NCBI GenBank assembly: GCA_963841455.1
Contig: CAWJCU010000001.1
Location: 124,001-188,000 of the forward strand
Direction: 5' to 3'
Source: JAWVFM01 sp963841455
GTDB lineage: Bacteria > Actinomycetota > Thermoleophilia > Solirubrobacterales > 70-9
DNA length: 64,000 bases
Below, one piece after another: positions 14,864 through 22,583 of the stretch. The position numbers were made by a program, and so were the translations under genes. Position 1 is the first letter of the stretch. The number at the start of each line of letters is the position of its first letter. The notes under the pieces are model-generated. The model ran no database searches and was not told the origin of the DNA. It saw only the letters and a list, made by a program, of their open reading frames with translations.

Positions 14864-15379
14864 ATGGGGTTCCGGCAGGGATCGCCGCCCCGTTGGAGAG
14901 GGGCTTGCCTCGCGGCCGTCGTGCTCCCGGTCGCCGGCCTCCTCGTCGTGCCCGGGGCCCTCGGGCAGCACCCCCGCGGCTGCACGACGACTGACGGATG
15001 CGCCGACGTCTCGATCTCAGGCCACGCTGAGCCGCAGCCGATCCGTCGTGGGGAGACGAGCTGGCTGGTCGTCAAGCCGAAGAACGATGGGCCGGGGACC
15101 TCGTGGGGGGTGGCCGTTCACGTCGACGTCCCCCACCAACTGAAGGTCCTAAAGACGCAGACCTACGGCGCGCGCAGCGGCTGCTCCGTGAAGGGCACCT
15201 ACGTGAGCTGCGACTTCGGCGACTTCGTCGACCAGCAGCGGGGCACGCTGAAGATCAAGGTCCGGGGCCGCAAGAAGGGCACGTTCATCAGCAAGGCGAT
15301 CGACTTCTCCCCCTACACGGGCGACCCAAACTCGGGCAACAACCACGTCGAGATCACTGTCGGCGTGGAGAACCGCTAG
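14864..15379 (+). CDS. Secreted DUF11-like beta-sandwich protein
   Basis: A 171-residue protein with a signal peptide (CLAAVVLPVAGLLVVPGALG) and one domain resembling the DUF11/CARDB extracellular fold: PIRRGETSWLVVKPKNDGPG, then VAVHVDVPHQLKVL and, at the end, DPNSGNNHVEITVGVENR. Two Cys pairs (CTTTDGC; CSVKGTYVSC) suggest disulphides. It follows the phosphoesterase pair by 22 bases and completes the run of secreted proteins. The role is unknown; adhesion or surface display is a guess. Its TAG shares CTAG (15376-15379) with the convergent phosphotriesterase-like gene. Confidence 0.7.
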   Translation: MGFRQGSPPRWRGACLAAVVLPVAGLLVVPGALGQHPRGCTTTDGCADVSISGHAEPQPIRRGETSWLVVKPKNDGPGTSWGVAVHVDVPHQLKVLKTQTYGARSGCSVKGTYVSCDFGDFVDQQRGTLKIKVRGRKKGTFISKAIDFSPYTGDPNSGNNHVEITVGVENR

Positions 15380-16365
15380 GCGGAGCCGGTGAGCCAGGCG
15401 ACCGGGTTCTTCACCATCATCGTCTCGAGCTGCTCGTCGGTCATCCCGCGCTCGCGAAGGGCCGGGATCACCTCCTCGAAGATGAGGGTCATGCTCCAGC
15501 CCTTGGCGAGGCCCGCCTCCAGCATCTGGCGGCCGACCTCGGGGGGGAACCAGTCGAGCGTGGCGCAGTAGTCCTGGGAGAGGAACATGCGCTCGGCGTG
15601 GCCGCGCTCCAAGAGCGTCGCCGCGGTCGGGAGCCGCTGCTCCATGGGCAGGAACAGCTCCAGCCCGAAGCGGTCGAGGCCGATGAAGACGCCCTTGTCG
15701 AGCAGGCGCTCGATGTAGTCGAGGTCGTCGGTATCGCCGGTGTGCGCGATCTGCACGCGCGAGAGATCGACGCCCTCCTCCTCGAAGATCTCGACCTGGC
15801 GGATCCCCGTCTGGCTGGCGGGGCGGGAGTGGGCCATGATCGGCGCGCCGGTCTGCACGCTCGCGCGTGCGACGGCGCGATGGACCTTCTCGACGTTCTC
15901 GGTGACACCGGGCTCGTCGGCGGCGCACTTCAGGAACGCCGCCTTGATGTCCGTTCCCTGGATGCCCTGGGTGATGTCGTGGACGAAGAGCTCGGCGATC
16001 GCGTCGGGGTCGCGCGCGTTGAAGAAGGGAGGCAGGTGGTCGTAGGTGTAGATGCCGGTGCAGGCGACGAGCTGGAGGCGCGTCTCGTCGGCGACGCGCT
16101 TCGAGAAGCCGACGTCGCGGCCGATGAACATCGCCGTCGGCTCGACGACGGTCTTGACGCCGTGCTCGAGCACGGCGCGCGCGCAGCCGAGGGCCGGCGT
16201 CAGGAAGTCGGGCGGCTCGGGGTCGTCGGGATCAGGGGCGACGGCCCGCACGTGAGGCCACTGGATGAAGACGGCCTCGTCGCGGGTGATGAAGTGCTCG
16301 TGGATCAGCGTGGTGCCGAGCTCGCTCGCGTCGATCGGCCCGTTGACGGTCTCCACGGTCGCCAC
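15376..16365 (-). CDS. Phosphotriesterase-family metal-dependent hydrolase
   Basis: A 329-residue TIM-barrel amidohydrolase of the PTE branch. The binuclear metal ligands can all be placed: TTLIHEHFITRDE (HxH), the bridging Lys in IKAAFLKCAADE, His in PIMAHSRPAS and in VQIAHTGDTDDLDYIERLLD, and Asp in FLSQDYCATLDW. Family members hydrolyse lactones, including quorum-sensing lactones, or organophosphates; the native substrate is not readable, and lactonase activity is the most usual natural role. Start is GTG (GTGGCGACC). It stands alone on this strand, convergent with the secreted-protein run. Confidence 0.9.
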   Translation of the reverse strand: MATVETVNGPIDASELGTTLIHEHFITRDEAVFIQWPHVRAVAPDPDDPEPPDFLTPALGCARAVLEHGVKTVVEPTAMFIGRDVGFSKRVADETRLQLVACTGIYTYDHLPPFFNARDPDAIAELFVHDITQGIQGTDIKAAFLKCAADEPGVTENVEKVHRAVARASVQTGAPIMAHSRPASQTGIRQVEIFEEEGVDLSRVQIAHTGDTDDLDYIERLLDKGVFIGLDRFGLELFLPMEQRLPTAATLLERGHAERMFLSQDYCATLDWFPPEVGRQMLEAGLAKGWSMTLIFEEVIPALRERGMTDEQLETMMVKNPVAWLTGSA

Positions 16366-16395
16366 GGGCTCAGTCTATGTCCCTACAGTCAGGCC

Positions 16396-16482
16396 ATGCC
16401 CCTGACCTGGCGAATCTCGATGATCGTGCTCGTCGCCTGCCTGCTGGCGTCGATGGTCATCGCGCTCGTGAAGCTCCTCTAG
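16396..16482 (+). CDS. 28-residue single-helix membrane peptide
   Basis: ATG at 16396 to TAG at 16480-16482 encodes a 28-residue peptide: three basic or polar residues, then one membrane helix (ISMIVLVACLLASMVIALVK). It diverges from the phosphotriesterase-like gene. The amphipathic start, single hydrophobic helix and good codon usage fit a real small protein, but its length makes this uncertain and no ribosome site is obvious. Confidence 0.4.
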   Translation: MPLTWRISMIVLVACLLASMVIALVKLL

Positions 16483-16575
16483 CCCGCGCTCAAGGCCGCG
16501 GAGGGCGGCTACTCGCGCAGCCCGGCGCTTCACGACACGCCGTACCTGGGTACCGCGTTCTTGAGGGCCTCGCGC

Positions 16576-16980
16576 CTAGTAATGGGCGAGGTGTTCTGTG
16601 CTCGGCCAGATGCCGTCGCCCGGCATGTCGAGTCGGTCGGTCAGCGGCTGGCGCCATTCGGGAGTCACCGTGGGCTCGCCCCAGTAATCGGTGACCCGCA
16701 CAGCTTGCCCGTCCTCCAGCTCGCCGATGGTCACGTTCCGATACAGGCGTCCGTCGCCGTAGTCGCAGGTCCACTCGACCACGACGACATCGTCGAGTTG
16801 GATACGCCTGCCGACCTCCAGCGTGAGTTCCGGGAAGTTTCCTTCGACGTCAGCGACGAGCTTGCTGGTGCGCACAATCTCGCCCATCTGCGGCCACTGG
16901 CGGACGACGTTCTCGGCCAAGGGCACGCCGAGGATGTAGGCCACCCGCGTCGCGCCGTCGGACTGCTGATCTGCGGTCAT
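16576..16980 (-). CDS. SnoaL/NTF2-like protein
   Basis: A 134-residue protein whose pattern fits the cone-shaped NTF2/SnoaL fold: an N-terminal helical part (VVRQWPQMGEIVRTSKLVAD), then paired strands (VVVVEWTCDYGDGRLYRNVT) and VRVTDYWGEPTVTPEWRQPL near the end, where the YWGEP segment closes the pocket as in SnoaL-like polyketide cyclases and limonene-epoxide-hydrolase relatives. No catalytic set is certain. An AAGGAAGG ribosome site precedes the ATG at 16980. It is a single gene with no cofunctional neighbour. Confidence 0.75.
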   Translation of the reverse strand: MTADQQSDGATRVAYILGVPLAENVVRQWPQMGEIVRTSKLVADVEGNFPELTLEVGRRIQLDDVVVVEWTCDYGDGRLYRNVTIGELEDGQAVRVTDYWGEPTVTPEWRQPLTDRLDMPGDGIWPSTEHLAHY

Positions 16981-17135
16981 TTTCGGGTCACCTTCCTTAT
17001 TCGACCTCGTCCGACAGTATCTCGTCCCAGCCGCGAATCAGCCGAAATGGCATTACCCGGCAAGAGTTGCCGGTTCCACCCCGCCCCGCCGAGTTAGTAT
17101 CCCGGCCGCAGTCGCCCACCTACGAGGAGGGACGT

Positions 17136-17582
17136 GTGTTCAAGCGGATAGTGGTTGGCACTGACGGATCCGACACCGCCTCGGTCGCGGTGTCCCACGC
17201 GGTCGATCTCGCCAAGGCGACCGGCGCCGCGCTCGACGTCGTCACGGCGTACGAGCCGGGCGGCACAGCCCTCTCGACTGATGAGAAGGTGGAGATTCCA
17301 GGCGACGTTCAGTACGAGCTGGGCCCCCGCCAGGAGGTCAACATGGTCCTCGACGGCGCCGCGGGGACCGCCGAGCAGGCGGGTGTCAGCGCCACGACCC
17401 ACGCCCGCGAGGGCGACCCTGCCGACGCGCTCCTCGACGTCGCCGAGGAGGTCAAGGCCGACCTCGTGGTCGTCGGCAACAAGGGGATGACGGGGGCGAA
17501 GCGGTTCCTGCTCGGGAGCGTGCCGAACAAGGTTTCCCACCACGCGCCCTGCAGCGTCTACATCGTTCGGACGAGCGCGTAA
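17136..17582 (+). CDS. Universal stress protein (UspA family)
   Basis: A 148-residue single USP domain starting at the GTG at 17136 (FKRIVVGTDGSDTASVAVSH) behind a GAGGAGG ribosome site at 17124-17130. The ATP-binding glycine loop is present: VVVGNKGMTGAKRFLLGSVP, followed by NKVSHHAPCSVYIV, so it is likely an ATP-binding USP. Such proteins aid survival of starvation, hypoxia or oxidative stress. The open frame upstream to 17067 includes the ribosome site and is not coding. It ends six bases before the convergent subtilisin stop. Confidence 0.92.
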   Translation: MFKRIVVGTDGSDTASVAVSHAVDLAKATGAALDVVTAYEPGGTALSTDEKVEIPGDVQYELGPRQEVNMVLDGAAGTAEQAGVSATTHAREGDPADALLDVAEEVKADLVVVGNKGMTGAKRFLLGSVPNKVSHHAPCSVYIVRTSA

Positions 17583-17588
17583 CCGCGG

Positions 17589-18959
17589 CTAGCAGCTGAC
17601 GCTCGGGTCGACCGCCCGCGCGAGGTCGATGCGCCCGTAGCGGCCGTAGTGGCGGGGGTGGCCCGCCGGCGTCGCCGTGCAGGCGAGTCGCTTGGCGACG
17701 CCGAGCGGCCCGGCGCTGGGAAGGGGCACGCCGCTCGCGATCACGACGGCGGCGGCCGCAGACGCCTCGGCGGCGGCCTGCGACGTGCCCTCGAGGTCGA
17801 CGTAGGAGAAGCTGTCATAGGCGCCCGAGGCAGCTGCGCCGGGGTCGAGCGAGAACTGGGTGATCCCCGGCGCCGAGGCGGCGCTCGGATCGCAGGACGC
17901 GTCACCCGGGATCGCGGCATCGGCGCCGCCCCCGGGAGCGACGAGCGTGGCGCGGCGGTTGGAGTAGGAGGCGAGGCACCCGCGCTCGGTGCTGGCGCCG
18001 ACCGAGAGCACCTTCGGTGCGGCTGCTGGCATGGCCGGCGACTTGCCGGCGGAGTTGCCGGCCGCGGCGACCACGAGGGCGCCGTGCTTCGTCGCCGAGC
18101 GGATGGCCCGGCAGACCACCGAGATCTGCGCGCAGCGGGTGACCGCCGGGCCGAAGGCGAGGCTGAGGTTGATGAGCTTGGCGCCGTGCTTCGCCGCGAA
18201 CCGGATGCCGCGCGCGATCTGCGTGGCGCTGCCGTGGAGGCTCGCGTCGAGAACCCGGACCGGGATCACCTGGGCGCCATAGGCGACGCCGGTGAGCCCC
18301 ATGTCGTTGTCGGTGCTCTCCGCGATCGTCGAGGTGACATGCGTGCCGTGACCGTTCTCGTCGAGCGGCAGGCGGTCACCGTCGACGAAGTCACGGGGGT
18401 GGAGGAAGCTCGTGCCGGCGAGGTCCGGGTCGGCGCGGAAGCCCGATCCGTGCCTGCGGTAGGCGACTCCCGAGTCGAGGACGGCGACGGCCGTTCCGGC
18501 GCCCGGAGCGGCGGCCATGGATTCGAGCGTCGACCAGGCGCCGCTCGCGTCGATTCCACCGGGGCCGGCGAGGAAGCTCCACTGGTCGTTCCGCCAGCCG
18601 CCCGTGGTACCGGCGCGGCCTGGGTCGTCGGGGACGTAGGCGGCTGCGGAGGCGACGTAGTTGGGGGTGGCGTATGCGACGCCGGGGCGGGCGCTGAGCG
18701 CGCGCGCCGCCCCGGGGACCGAGGCGCCGGGCCGGATGGTTTCGACCCGCGTACCCCCGCGCCCGCGGTGGATGACCACCTCGCCCGTGACATATGGGGC
18801 CGCGGCTTGGCCCGACAGCGTGATCGAGTCAGATGGGGGCGCGGGGTCCGTCATGTGGCCGCGGTCCGGAGCGGCATCAGCCGCTGCGGCCGCCGCCGCC
18901 GGCCCCGCCAGGCCCGCGACGACGGCCGCCGCTATCGCGGCTGCCCCCCTGGCACTCAT
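17589..18959 (-). CDS. Secreted subtilisin-like (S8) serine peptidase
   Basis: About 456 residues from the ATG at 18959, which begins an Ala-rich signal peptide (RGAAAIAAAVVAGLAGPAAA). The catalytic triad is complete: Asp in GTAVAVLDSGVAY, His in NGHGTHVTSTIAES and Ser in LEGTSQAAAEASA, with the oxyanion Asn in LVVAAAGNSAGKSP. A pro-region with a threading motif (YVTGEVVIHRGRGGTRVETI) precedes the mature enzyme. The C-terminus has a Cys pair (LACTATPAGHP ... PSVSC) likely disulphide-linked. The longer frame to 19025 would overlap the start of tadA. Probably an extracellular nutritional protease. Confidence 0.93.
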   Translation of the reverse strand: MSARGAAAIAAAVVAGLAGPAAAAAAADAAPDRGHMTDPAPPSDSITLSGQAAAPYVTGEVVIHRGRGGTRVETIRPGASVPGAARALSARPGVAYATPNYVASAAAYVPDDPGRAGTTGGWRNDQWSFLAGPGGIDASGAWSTLESMAAAPGAGTAVAVLDSGVAYRRHGSGFRADPDLAGTSFLHPRDFVDGDRLPLDENGHGTHVTSTIAESTDNDMGLTGVAYGAQVIPVRVLDASLHGSATQIARGIRFAAKHGAKLINLSLAFGPAVTRCAQISVVCRAIRSATKHGALVVAAAGNSAGKSPAMPAAAPKVLSVGASTERGCLASYSNRRATLVAPGGGADAAIPGDASCDPSAASAPGITQFSLDPGAAASGAYDSFSYVDLEGTSQAAAEASAAAAVVIASGVPLPSAGPLGVAKRLACTATPAGHPRHYGRYGRIDLARAVDPSVSC

Positions 18960-19005
18960 GCCCCCTAAACACATCGGCGCCGGCGAAGTTGCCGATACTT
19001 CACGG

Positions 19006-19467
19006 ATGCCCGACGCCACGGCCACCGACGAGCGCCTGATGGCGCTCGCGATCGCCGAGGCGGAGGCGGCCGCAGCTCACGACGACGTCCCGATCGGGGC
19101 GGTGGTCGCGTGCGGCGGCGAGCCACTCGCCGCCGCGGGCAACGAGCGCGAGCTCCGCGGCGACCCGACGGGCCACGCCGAGGTGCTGGCGATCAGCGAG
19201 GCGGCTCGCAAGCTCGGCGGCTGGCGCCTGGCCGGCTGCGAGATCTACATCACGCTCGAGCCCTGCGCGATGTGCGCGGGGGCGATCGTCCTCGCCCGCC
19301 TCGACCGCGTCGTCTACGCGGCGCCCGACCCGAAGGCGGGCGCGGCGGGCAGCGTCCTGGACGTCCTGGGCGAGCCCCGCCTCAACCACCGCCCAACCGT
19401 CGAGAGCGGCCTGCTCGCGGACGAGGCGGCGGCCCTGGTACGCACCTTCTTCGCCCAACGCCGCTAG
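19006..19467 (+). CDS. tadA: tRNA-specific adenosine deaminase TadA
   Basis: A 153-residue cytidine-deaminase-fold protein converting A34 to inosine in tRNA-Arg(ACG). Zinc ligands and the catalytic Glu are present: GHAEVLAISEAARKLGGWRL (HAE) and ITLEPCAMCAGAIVLARLDR (PCAMC). The conserved VVYAAPDPKAGAAGSVLDVL matches the TadA signature (the family usually has YGA.DPKAGA). The start at 19006 suits the usual length and lies 46 bases from the divergent subtilisin start. Downstream is hairpin repeat copy 2. Confidence 0.95.
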   Translation: MPDATATDERLMALAIAEAEAAAAHDDVPIGAVVACGGEPLAAAGNERELRGDPTGHAEVLAISEAARKLGGWRLAGCEIYITLEPCAMCAGAIVLARLDRVVYAAPDPKAGAAGSVLDVLGEPRLNHRPTVESGLLADEAAALVRTFFAQRR

Positions 19468-19474
19468 CCGGGTT

Positions 19475-19513
19475 GTCCTCACTTGACTACCCCACAGAGG
19501 GTGAAGTCAGGAC
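19475..19513. repeat. Hairpin repeat, copy 2
   Basis: Imperfect arms GTCCTCACTTGACTACCC and GGGTGAAGTCAGGAC around a short loop, followed by GAACCG. The right arm is the complement of the left arm of copy 3 (GTCCTGACTTCACC at 20343), so copies 2 and 3 bracket the decayed gene between them in inverted orientation. It lies just after tadA and could also act as its terminator. Confidence 0.65.
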
Positions 19514-20362
19514 GAACCGGAGAAGACCGACCGGAGCTCTCGCATCATCGGTGCCGGGTGCTCGTAGACGTCGCCGTAGGTGTAGCGGCGGAAGTCGTCT
19601 CCGCGGGCTCGCGCCTCGCGCTCTCGTTTCCGATCTTGCTCCCAGGCGTACCGCGAGTTGTGGAACCGGTAGCTAGCCGTCGAGCTCGACCGCCAGTCTG
19701 TCGTCGTGCCAGCGACAGTCGACGTAGCGCCCGCCAGCCGGGCGGTTCGTTTGCGGCAACGGCAGACCTTCGTGGCGCAAACGGGCGAGGAATTTCCGTT
19801 CGAGGACGCTGAGGGTGACGTGGACCTCGCCGGACAGCACCGAGAGGAGCATTGGCCGCCCGGGTGCTTTGGGCGTCGTGCCAGGACCTCGCGGATCCGC
19901 TCAGGTGTGGTGCCATGACGCACGCCTGCCTGGTGAACCGCCCAGGCCAAGGCGTCAGGGCCAAGCTTGGCGGCAAGGTCTACGAGGGTGAACGGGACGG
20001 TCGTGATCGATATGCCCTTCCACGTCGTGGTGTCTCGCGGGTTGAACGCGCGGCAGCGCCTCGTGACGACGCCGGGGAGCCGGTGCTCTCTCGGTGAGGT
20101 CACTTCCGGCCTGGGCTCCTCCCCCCTAACCAGCCCAAGCAGGTATGCGGTGGCGAGGCCGCTGAGGGCCGACCCTCGTCGCGCGATGCCCCACGCGATA
20201 TACGCCGCGAAACTCGGGGAGCAGGTAGCCGGTCCTTACTCGATGATCGATCTCCCTGGCGGTGACGGAGGCGCGCAGAAGGTCGACCCGCCTGACGAGC
20301 CCGTGGTTCGCGGAGGCAAGCGCCTCCGCGATCTCCTCAACCGTCCTGACTTCACCACCCAC
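19507..20362 (-). pseudogene. Decayed AbiEi-type antitoxin / DUF559 endonuclease-like gene
   Basis: Pieces of one protein appear in order in several frames. From about 20350: TVEEIAEALASANHGLVRRV and LLRASVTAREIDHRVRTGYL form the AbiEi N-terminal winged helix. Around 20030-19860: TLVDLAAKLGPDALAWAVHQ and TTPERIREVLARRPKHPG. Around 19853-19680: SVLSGEVHVTLSVLERKFLA, then LPQTNRPAGGRYVDCRWHDD and LAVELDG before a TAG. Finally YRFHNSRYAWEQDRKREREA and RARGDDFRRYTYGDVYEHPA. The last two parts make the PD-(D/E)xK-like DUF559 fold. At least three shifts plus a stop make this a true pseudogene. No cognate AbiEii toxin is adjacent. Confidence 0.8.
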
Positions 20363-20381
20363 CAGGTGGTAAAGGCCGGAC
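20343..20381. repeat. Hairpin repeat, copy 3
   Basis: Arms GTCCTGACTTCACCACC (20343-20359) and GGTGGTAAAGGCCGGAC (20365-20381) pair at 14 of 17 positions around CACCA. It is followed by GAACCG, as is copy 2. It sits exactly at the 5' end of the decayed AbiEi-like gene. Confidence 0.7.
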
Positions 20382-20398
20382 GAACCGAATTTCGCCCC

Positions 20399-21916
20399 CT
20401 ACGCGCTGACGGTCTCCGCGGGCGTCCGGGCCTTCGATCCGTTCGAGAACGTCATCGCCTCGTCCTCGAGATCGCCGTAACGCAGGGCCAGGATGTCCCG
20501 GGCGTAGTTCTGGTAGAGCCGCCAGGGCGATCGCGAGCCTTGCCGGGGGAACTTGTCGATCGAGCGCTGCACATAGCCCGAGTTGAAGTCGATGAACGGC
20601 TGCGGCTCGACTGACGGATGCGGCTCCCCGGGCATGCACTGCGTGTAGCCGTGCTCGTCCATGTGGTTGAGCAGCCGGCATACGTACGCGCACGTCAGGT
20701 CGCACTTGAGCGTCCACGACGCGTTGGTGTAGCCAAGCGCTGCGGCGGCGTTCGGCACTCCGTTGAGCATCATCCCCTTGTAGGCGAGCTTGTCCGGGAG
20801 CGAGACCTCGCTTCCGTCGACCGAGATACCCAGCCCCCCGAACGCGAGGAGGTTGAGCCCGGTGGCGGTGACGACGAGGTCCGCCTCCAGGGTCTCGCCC
20901 GACTCGAGCTCGATCCCGTCCTCCGTGAAGGTGGCGATGCGGTCGGTGACGATCGAAGCGCTGCCGTCGTGGATCACCCGGAACAGATCGCCGTCTGGGA
21001 CCAGGCACAGCCGCTGGTCCCACGGGTTGTACGTGGGCGTGAAGTGCTTCTTCACGTCGTAGCCGCGCGGGAGCTGCTTCGTCACGAAGCTCCGCAGCAG
21101 CTTCTTCGCGAGCTCGGGCCGCCGCCGGCTGAGCTGGAAGCTCGCCATCGTCATGAATACGTTCTTCCACCTGATGATCGAATAGGCGAGTCGCTCGGGC
21201 AGGAACCTGCGCAGGACCCGCGCGATGGGGTCGACGCCCGGCAGCGAGATGACGTAGCTCGGCGAGCGCTGGAGCATCGTCACGTGCGCCGCGTCCGGCG
21301 CCATCGCCGGCACCAGCGTCACGGCGGTCGCGCCGCTGCCGATCACGACCACCCGCTTTCCCTCGTAGTCGATGTCGTCGGTCCAGAACTGCGGATGGAC
21401 GATGCGCCCCCGGAAACGATCCGTGCCCTCGAACTCCGGGGTGTAGGGCTCGTCGTAGCGGTAGTAGCCGCTGCACATGAAGAGGAAGCCGCACGTGAGG
21501 GAAGCGGTCTCGCCGGTGTCGGTGCGCTCCACCTCCACCGTCCACCGCTGCTCGGCGCTCGACCAGTTGGCGCGAACGGCCCGGTGGTTGAAGCGGATGT
21601 GGCGGTCGATGCCGTTCTCGGCCGCCGTCTCGCGGACGTAGTTGAGGATGGCCGGCCCATCGGCGATCGCCTTCGCGCTCGGCCAGGGCCGGAAGGCGTA
21701 TCCGAGCGTGTACATGTCGGAGTCGGAGCGGATCCCCGGATAGCGGAAGAGATCCCAGGTGCCGCCGATGGCGTCGCGCGCCTCGAGGATCGCGTAGGTC
21801 TTCCCGGGACAGGTCTCCTGCAGGTGGAAGCCGGCCCCGATTCCCGACAGACCGGCGCCGACGATCAGCACGTCGAAGTGCTCGGACTCGGGCGACTTTC
21901 CGTTGGTCGTGCTCAT
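20399..21916 (-). CDS. Flavin-containing (Baeyer-Villiger type) monooxygenase
   Basis: A 505-residue class B flavoprotein monooxygenase. FAD site VLIVGAGLSGIGAGFHLQET, NADPH site VVVIGSGATAVTLVPAMAPD and, between them, FRGRIVHPQFW, an exact fit to the Baeyer-Villiger fingerprint FxGxxxHxxxW. It should insert oxygen next to a carbonyl, or oxidise N or S, using NADPH and O2. Its ATG overlaps the stop of the TetR gene (ATGA), so the two form an operon reading away from the palindrome at 22554. The substrate is unknown; long hydrophobic ketones are common for this branch. Confidence 0.93.
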   Translation of the reverse strand: MSTTNGKSPESEHFDVLIVGAGLSGIGAGFHLQETCPGKTYAILEARDAIGGTWDLFRYPGIRSDSDMYTLGYAFRPWPSAKAIADGPAILNYVRETAAENGIDRHIRFNHRAVRANWSSAEQRWTVEVERTDTGETASLTCGFLFMCSGYYRYDEPYTPEFEGTDRFRGRIVHPQFWTDDIDYEGKRVVVIGSGATAVTLVPAMAPDAAHVTMLQRSPSYVISLPGVDPIARVLRRFLPERLAYSIIRWKNVFMTMASFQLSRRRPELAKKLLRSFVTKQLPRGYDVKKHFTPTYNPWDQRLCLVPDGDLFRVIHDGSASIVTDRIATFTEDGIELESGETLEADLVVTATGLNLLAFGGLGISVDGSEVSLPDKLAYKGMMLNGVPNAAAALGYTNASWTLKCDLTCAYVCRLLNHMDEHGYTQCMPGEPHPSVEPQPFIDFNSGYVQRSIDKFPRQGSRSPWRLYQNYARDILALRYGDLEDEAMTFSNGSKARTPAETVSA

Positions 21917-22548
21917 GGCAGGGCGAGCGCGACGACTGACTCTACTGTCGAGGTGAGCCGCTCGGTCGAGTATCGGTCGGGCTCCTCGATCAGCATCCGC
22001 CCGAAGTACTCCGCCACGCCGATCAACGCGTGCGAGACCACCTCGAGGTCGAGATCATCGTTCCGGCCCGCGAGCGCGCCCTCGAGTAGCCGCTCGAACC
22101 GCGCCCGCACGACCTCGCGGTCTCGCGTGATTCGCTCCCGCACGGCTCGCGGCGTGCCCTCGGGCGGCGCGAGGATCGGCCGCCAGGCGAGCGGGTCGCT
22201 GCGGACCATGTCGATGAGGCGGCGGACCATCTTGACGGGCCCCGCATCCCGTCGCTGCGCATCGACGTCCGCCGGGACGACGCCCATCAGGGACTCGAGC
22301 GCGCGCTTCTCCTGGCGGTCGAGCAGGGCGTAGAGCAGCGGCTCGAGCCCGTCGAAGACGCCGTAGACGACGGGCCGCGTGACGTCGGCCTCGCGCGCGA
22401 TGGCGTCGATCGAGACGCCGGAGTACCCGCCGCGGGCGATCACGCGAAGGGCGGCGTCGAGCAGCTGGTCGCGGCGTGCGTCGGGGGGCATGCGCGGGGT
22501 GTAGGGGCGGCGACGGGTGGCCGGCTTCGTGGCGGTGGCCATCGGCAT
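21913..22548 (-). CDS. TetR/AcrR family transcriptional regulator
   Basis: A 211-residue regulator. The N-terminal helix-turn-helix is DQLLDAALRVIARGGYSGVS followed by IDAIAREADVTRPVVYGVFD; the C-terminal part is a ligand-binding helical domain. The gene leads the monooxygenase operon and faces the MpaB-type oxygenase gene across 35 bases that contain a perfect 22-bp palindrome, so it very probably represses both units and itself. The inducer is likely a substrate of the flanking oxygenases. ATG at 22548; another in-frame ATG two codons on is possible. Confidence 0.92.
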   Translation of the reverse strand: MPMATATKPATRRRPYTPRMPPDARRDQLLDAALRVIARGGYSGVSIDAIAREADVTRPVVYGVFDGLEPLLYALLDRQEKRALESLMGVVPADVDAQRRDAGPVKMVRRLIDMVRSDPLAWRPILAPPEGTPRAVRERITRDREVVRARFERLLEGALAGRNDDLDLEVVSHALIGVAEYFGRMLIEEPDRYSTERLTSTVESVVALALP

Positions 22549-22553
22549 GGCAA

Positions 22554-22575
22554 AATACTACAGATGTGTAGTATT
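22554..22575. promoter_or_regulatory. Operator palindrome for the TetR-family regulator
   Basis: AATACTACA (22554-22562), GATG, TGTAGTATT (22567-22575): perfect 9-bp half-sites, AT-rich in a GC-rich background, in the 35-bp gap between the divergent TetR and oxygenase starts. TAGTAT within it may also be a -10 element for the rightward gene. Confidence 0.8.
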
Positions 22576-22583
22576 CGCCGAGC

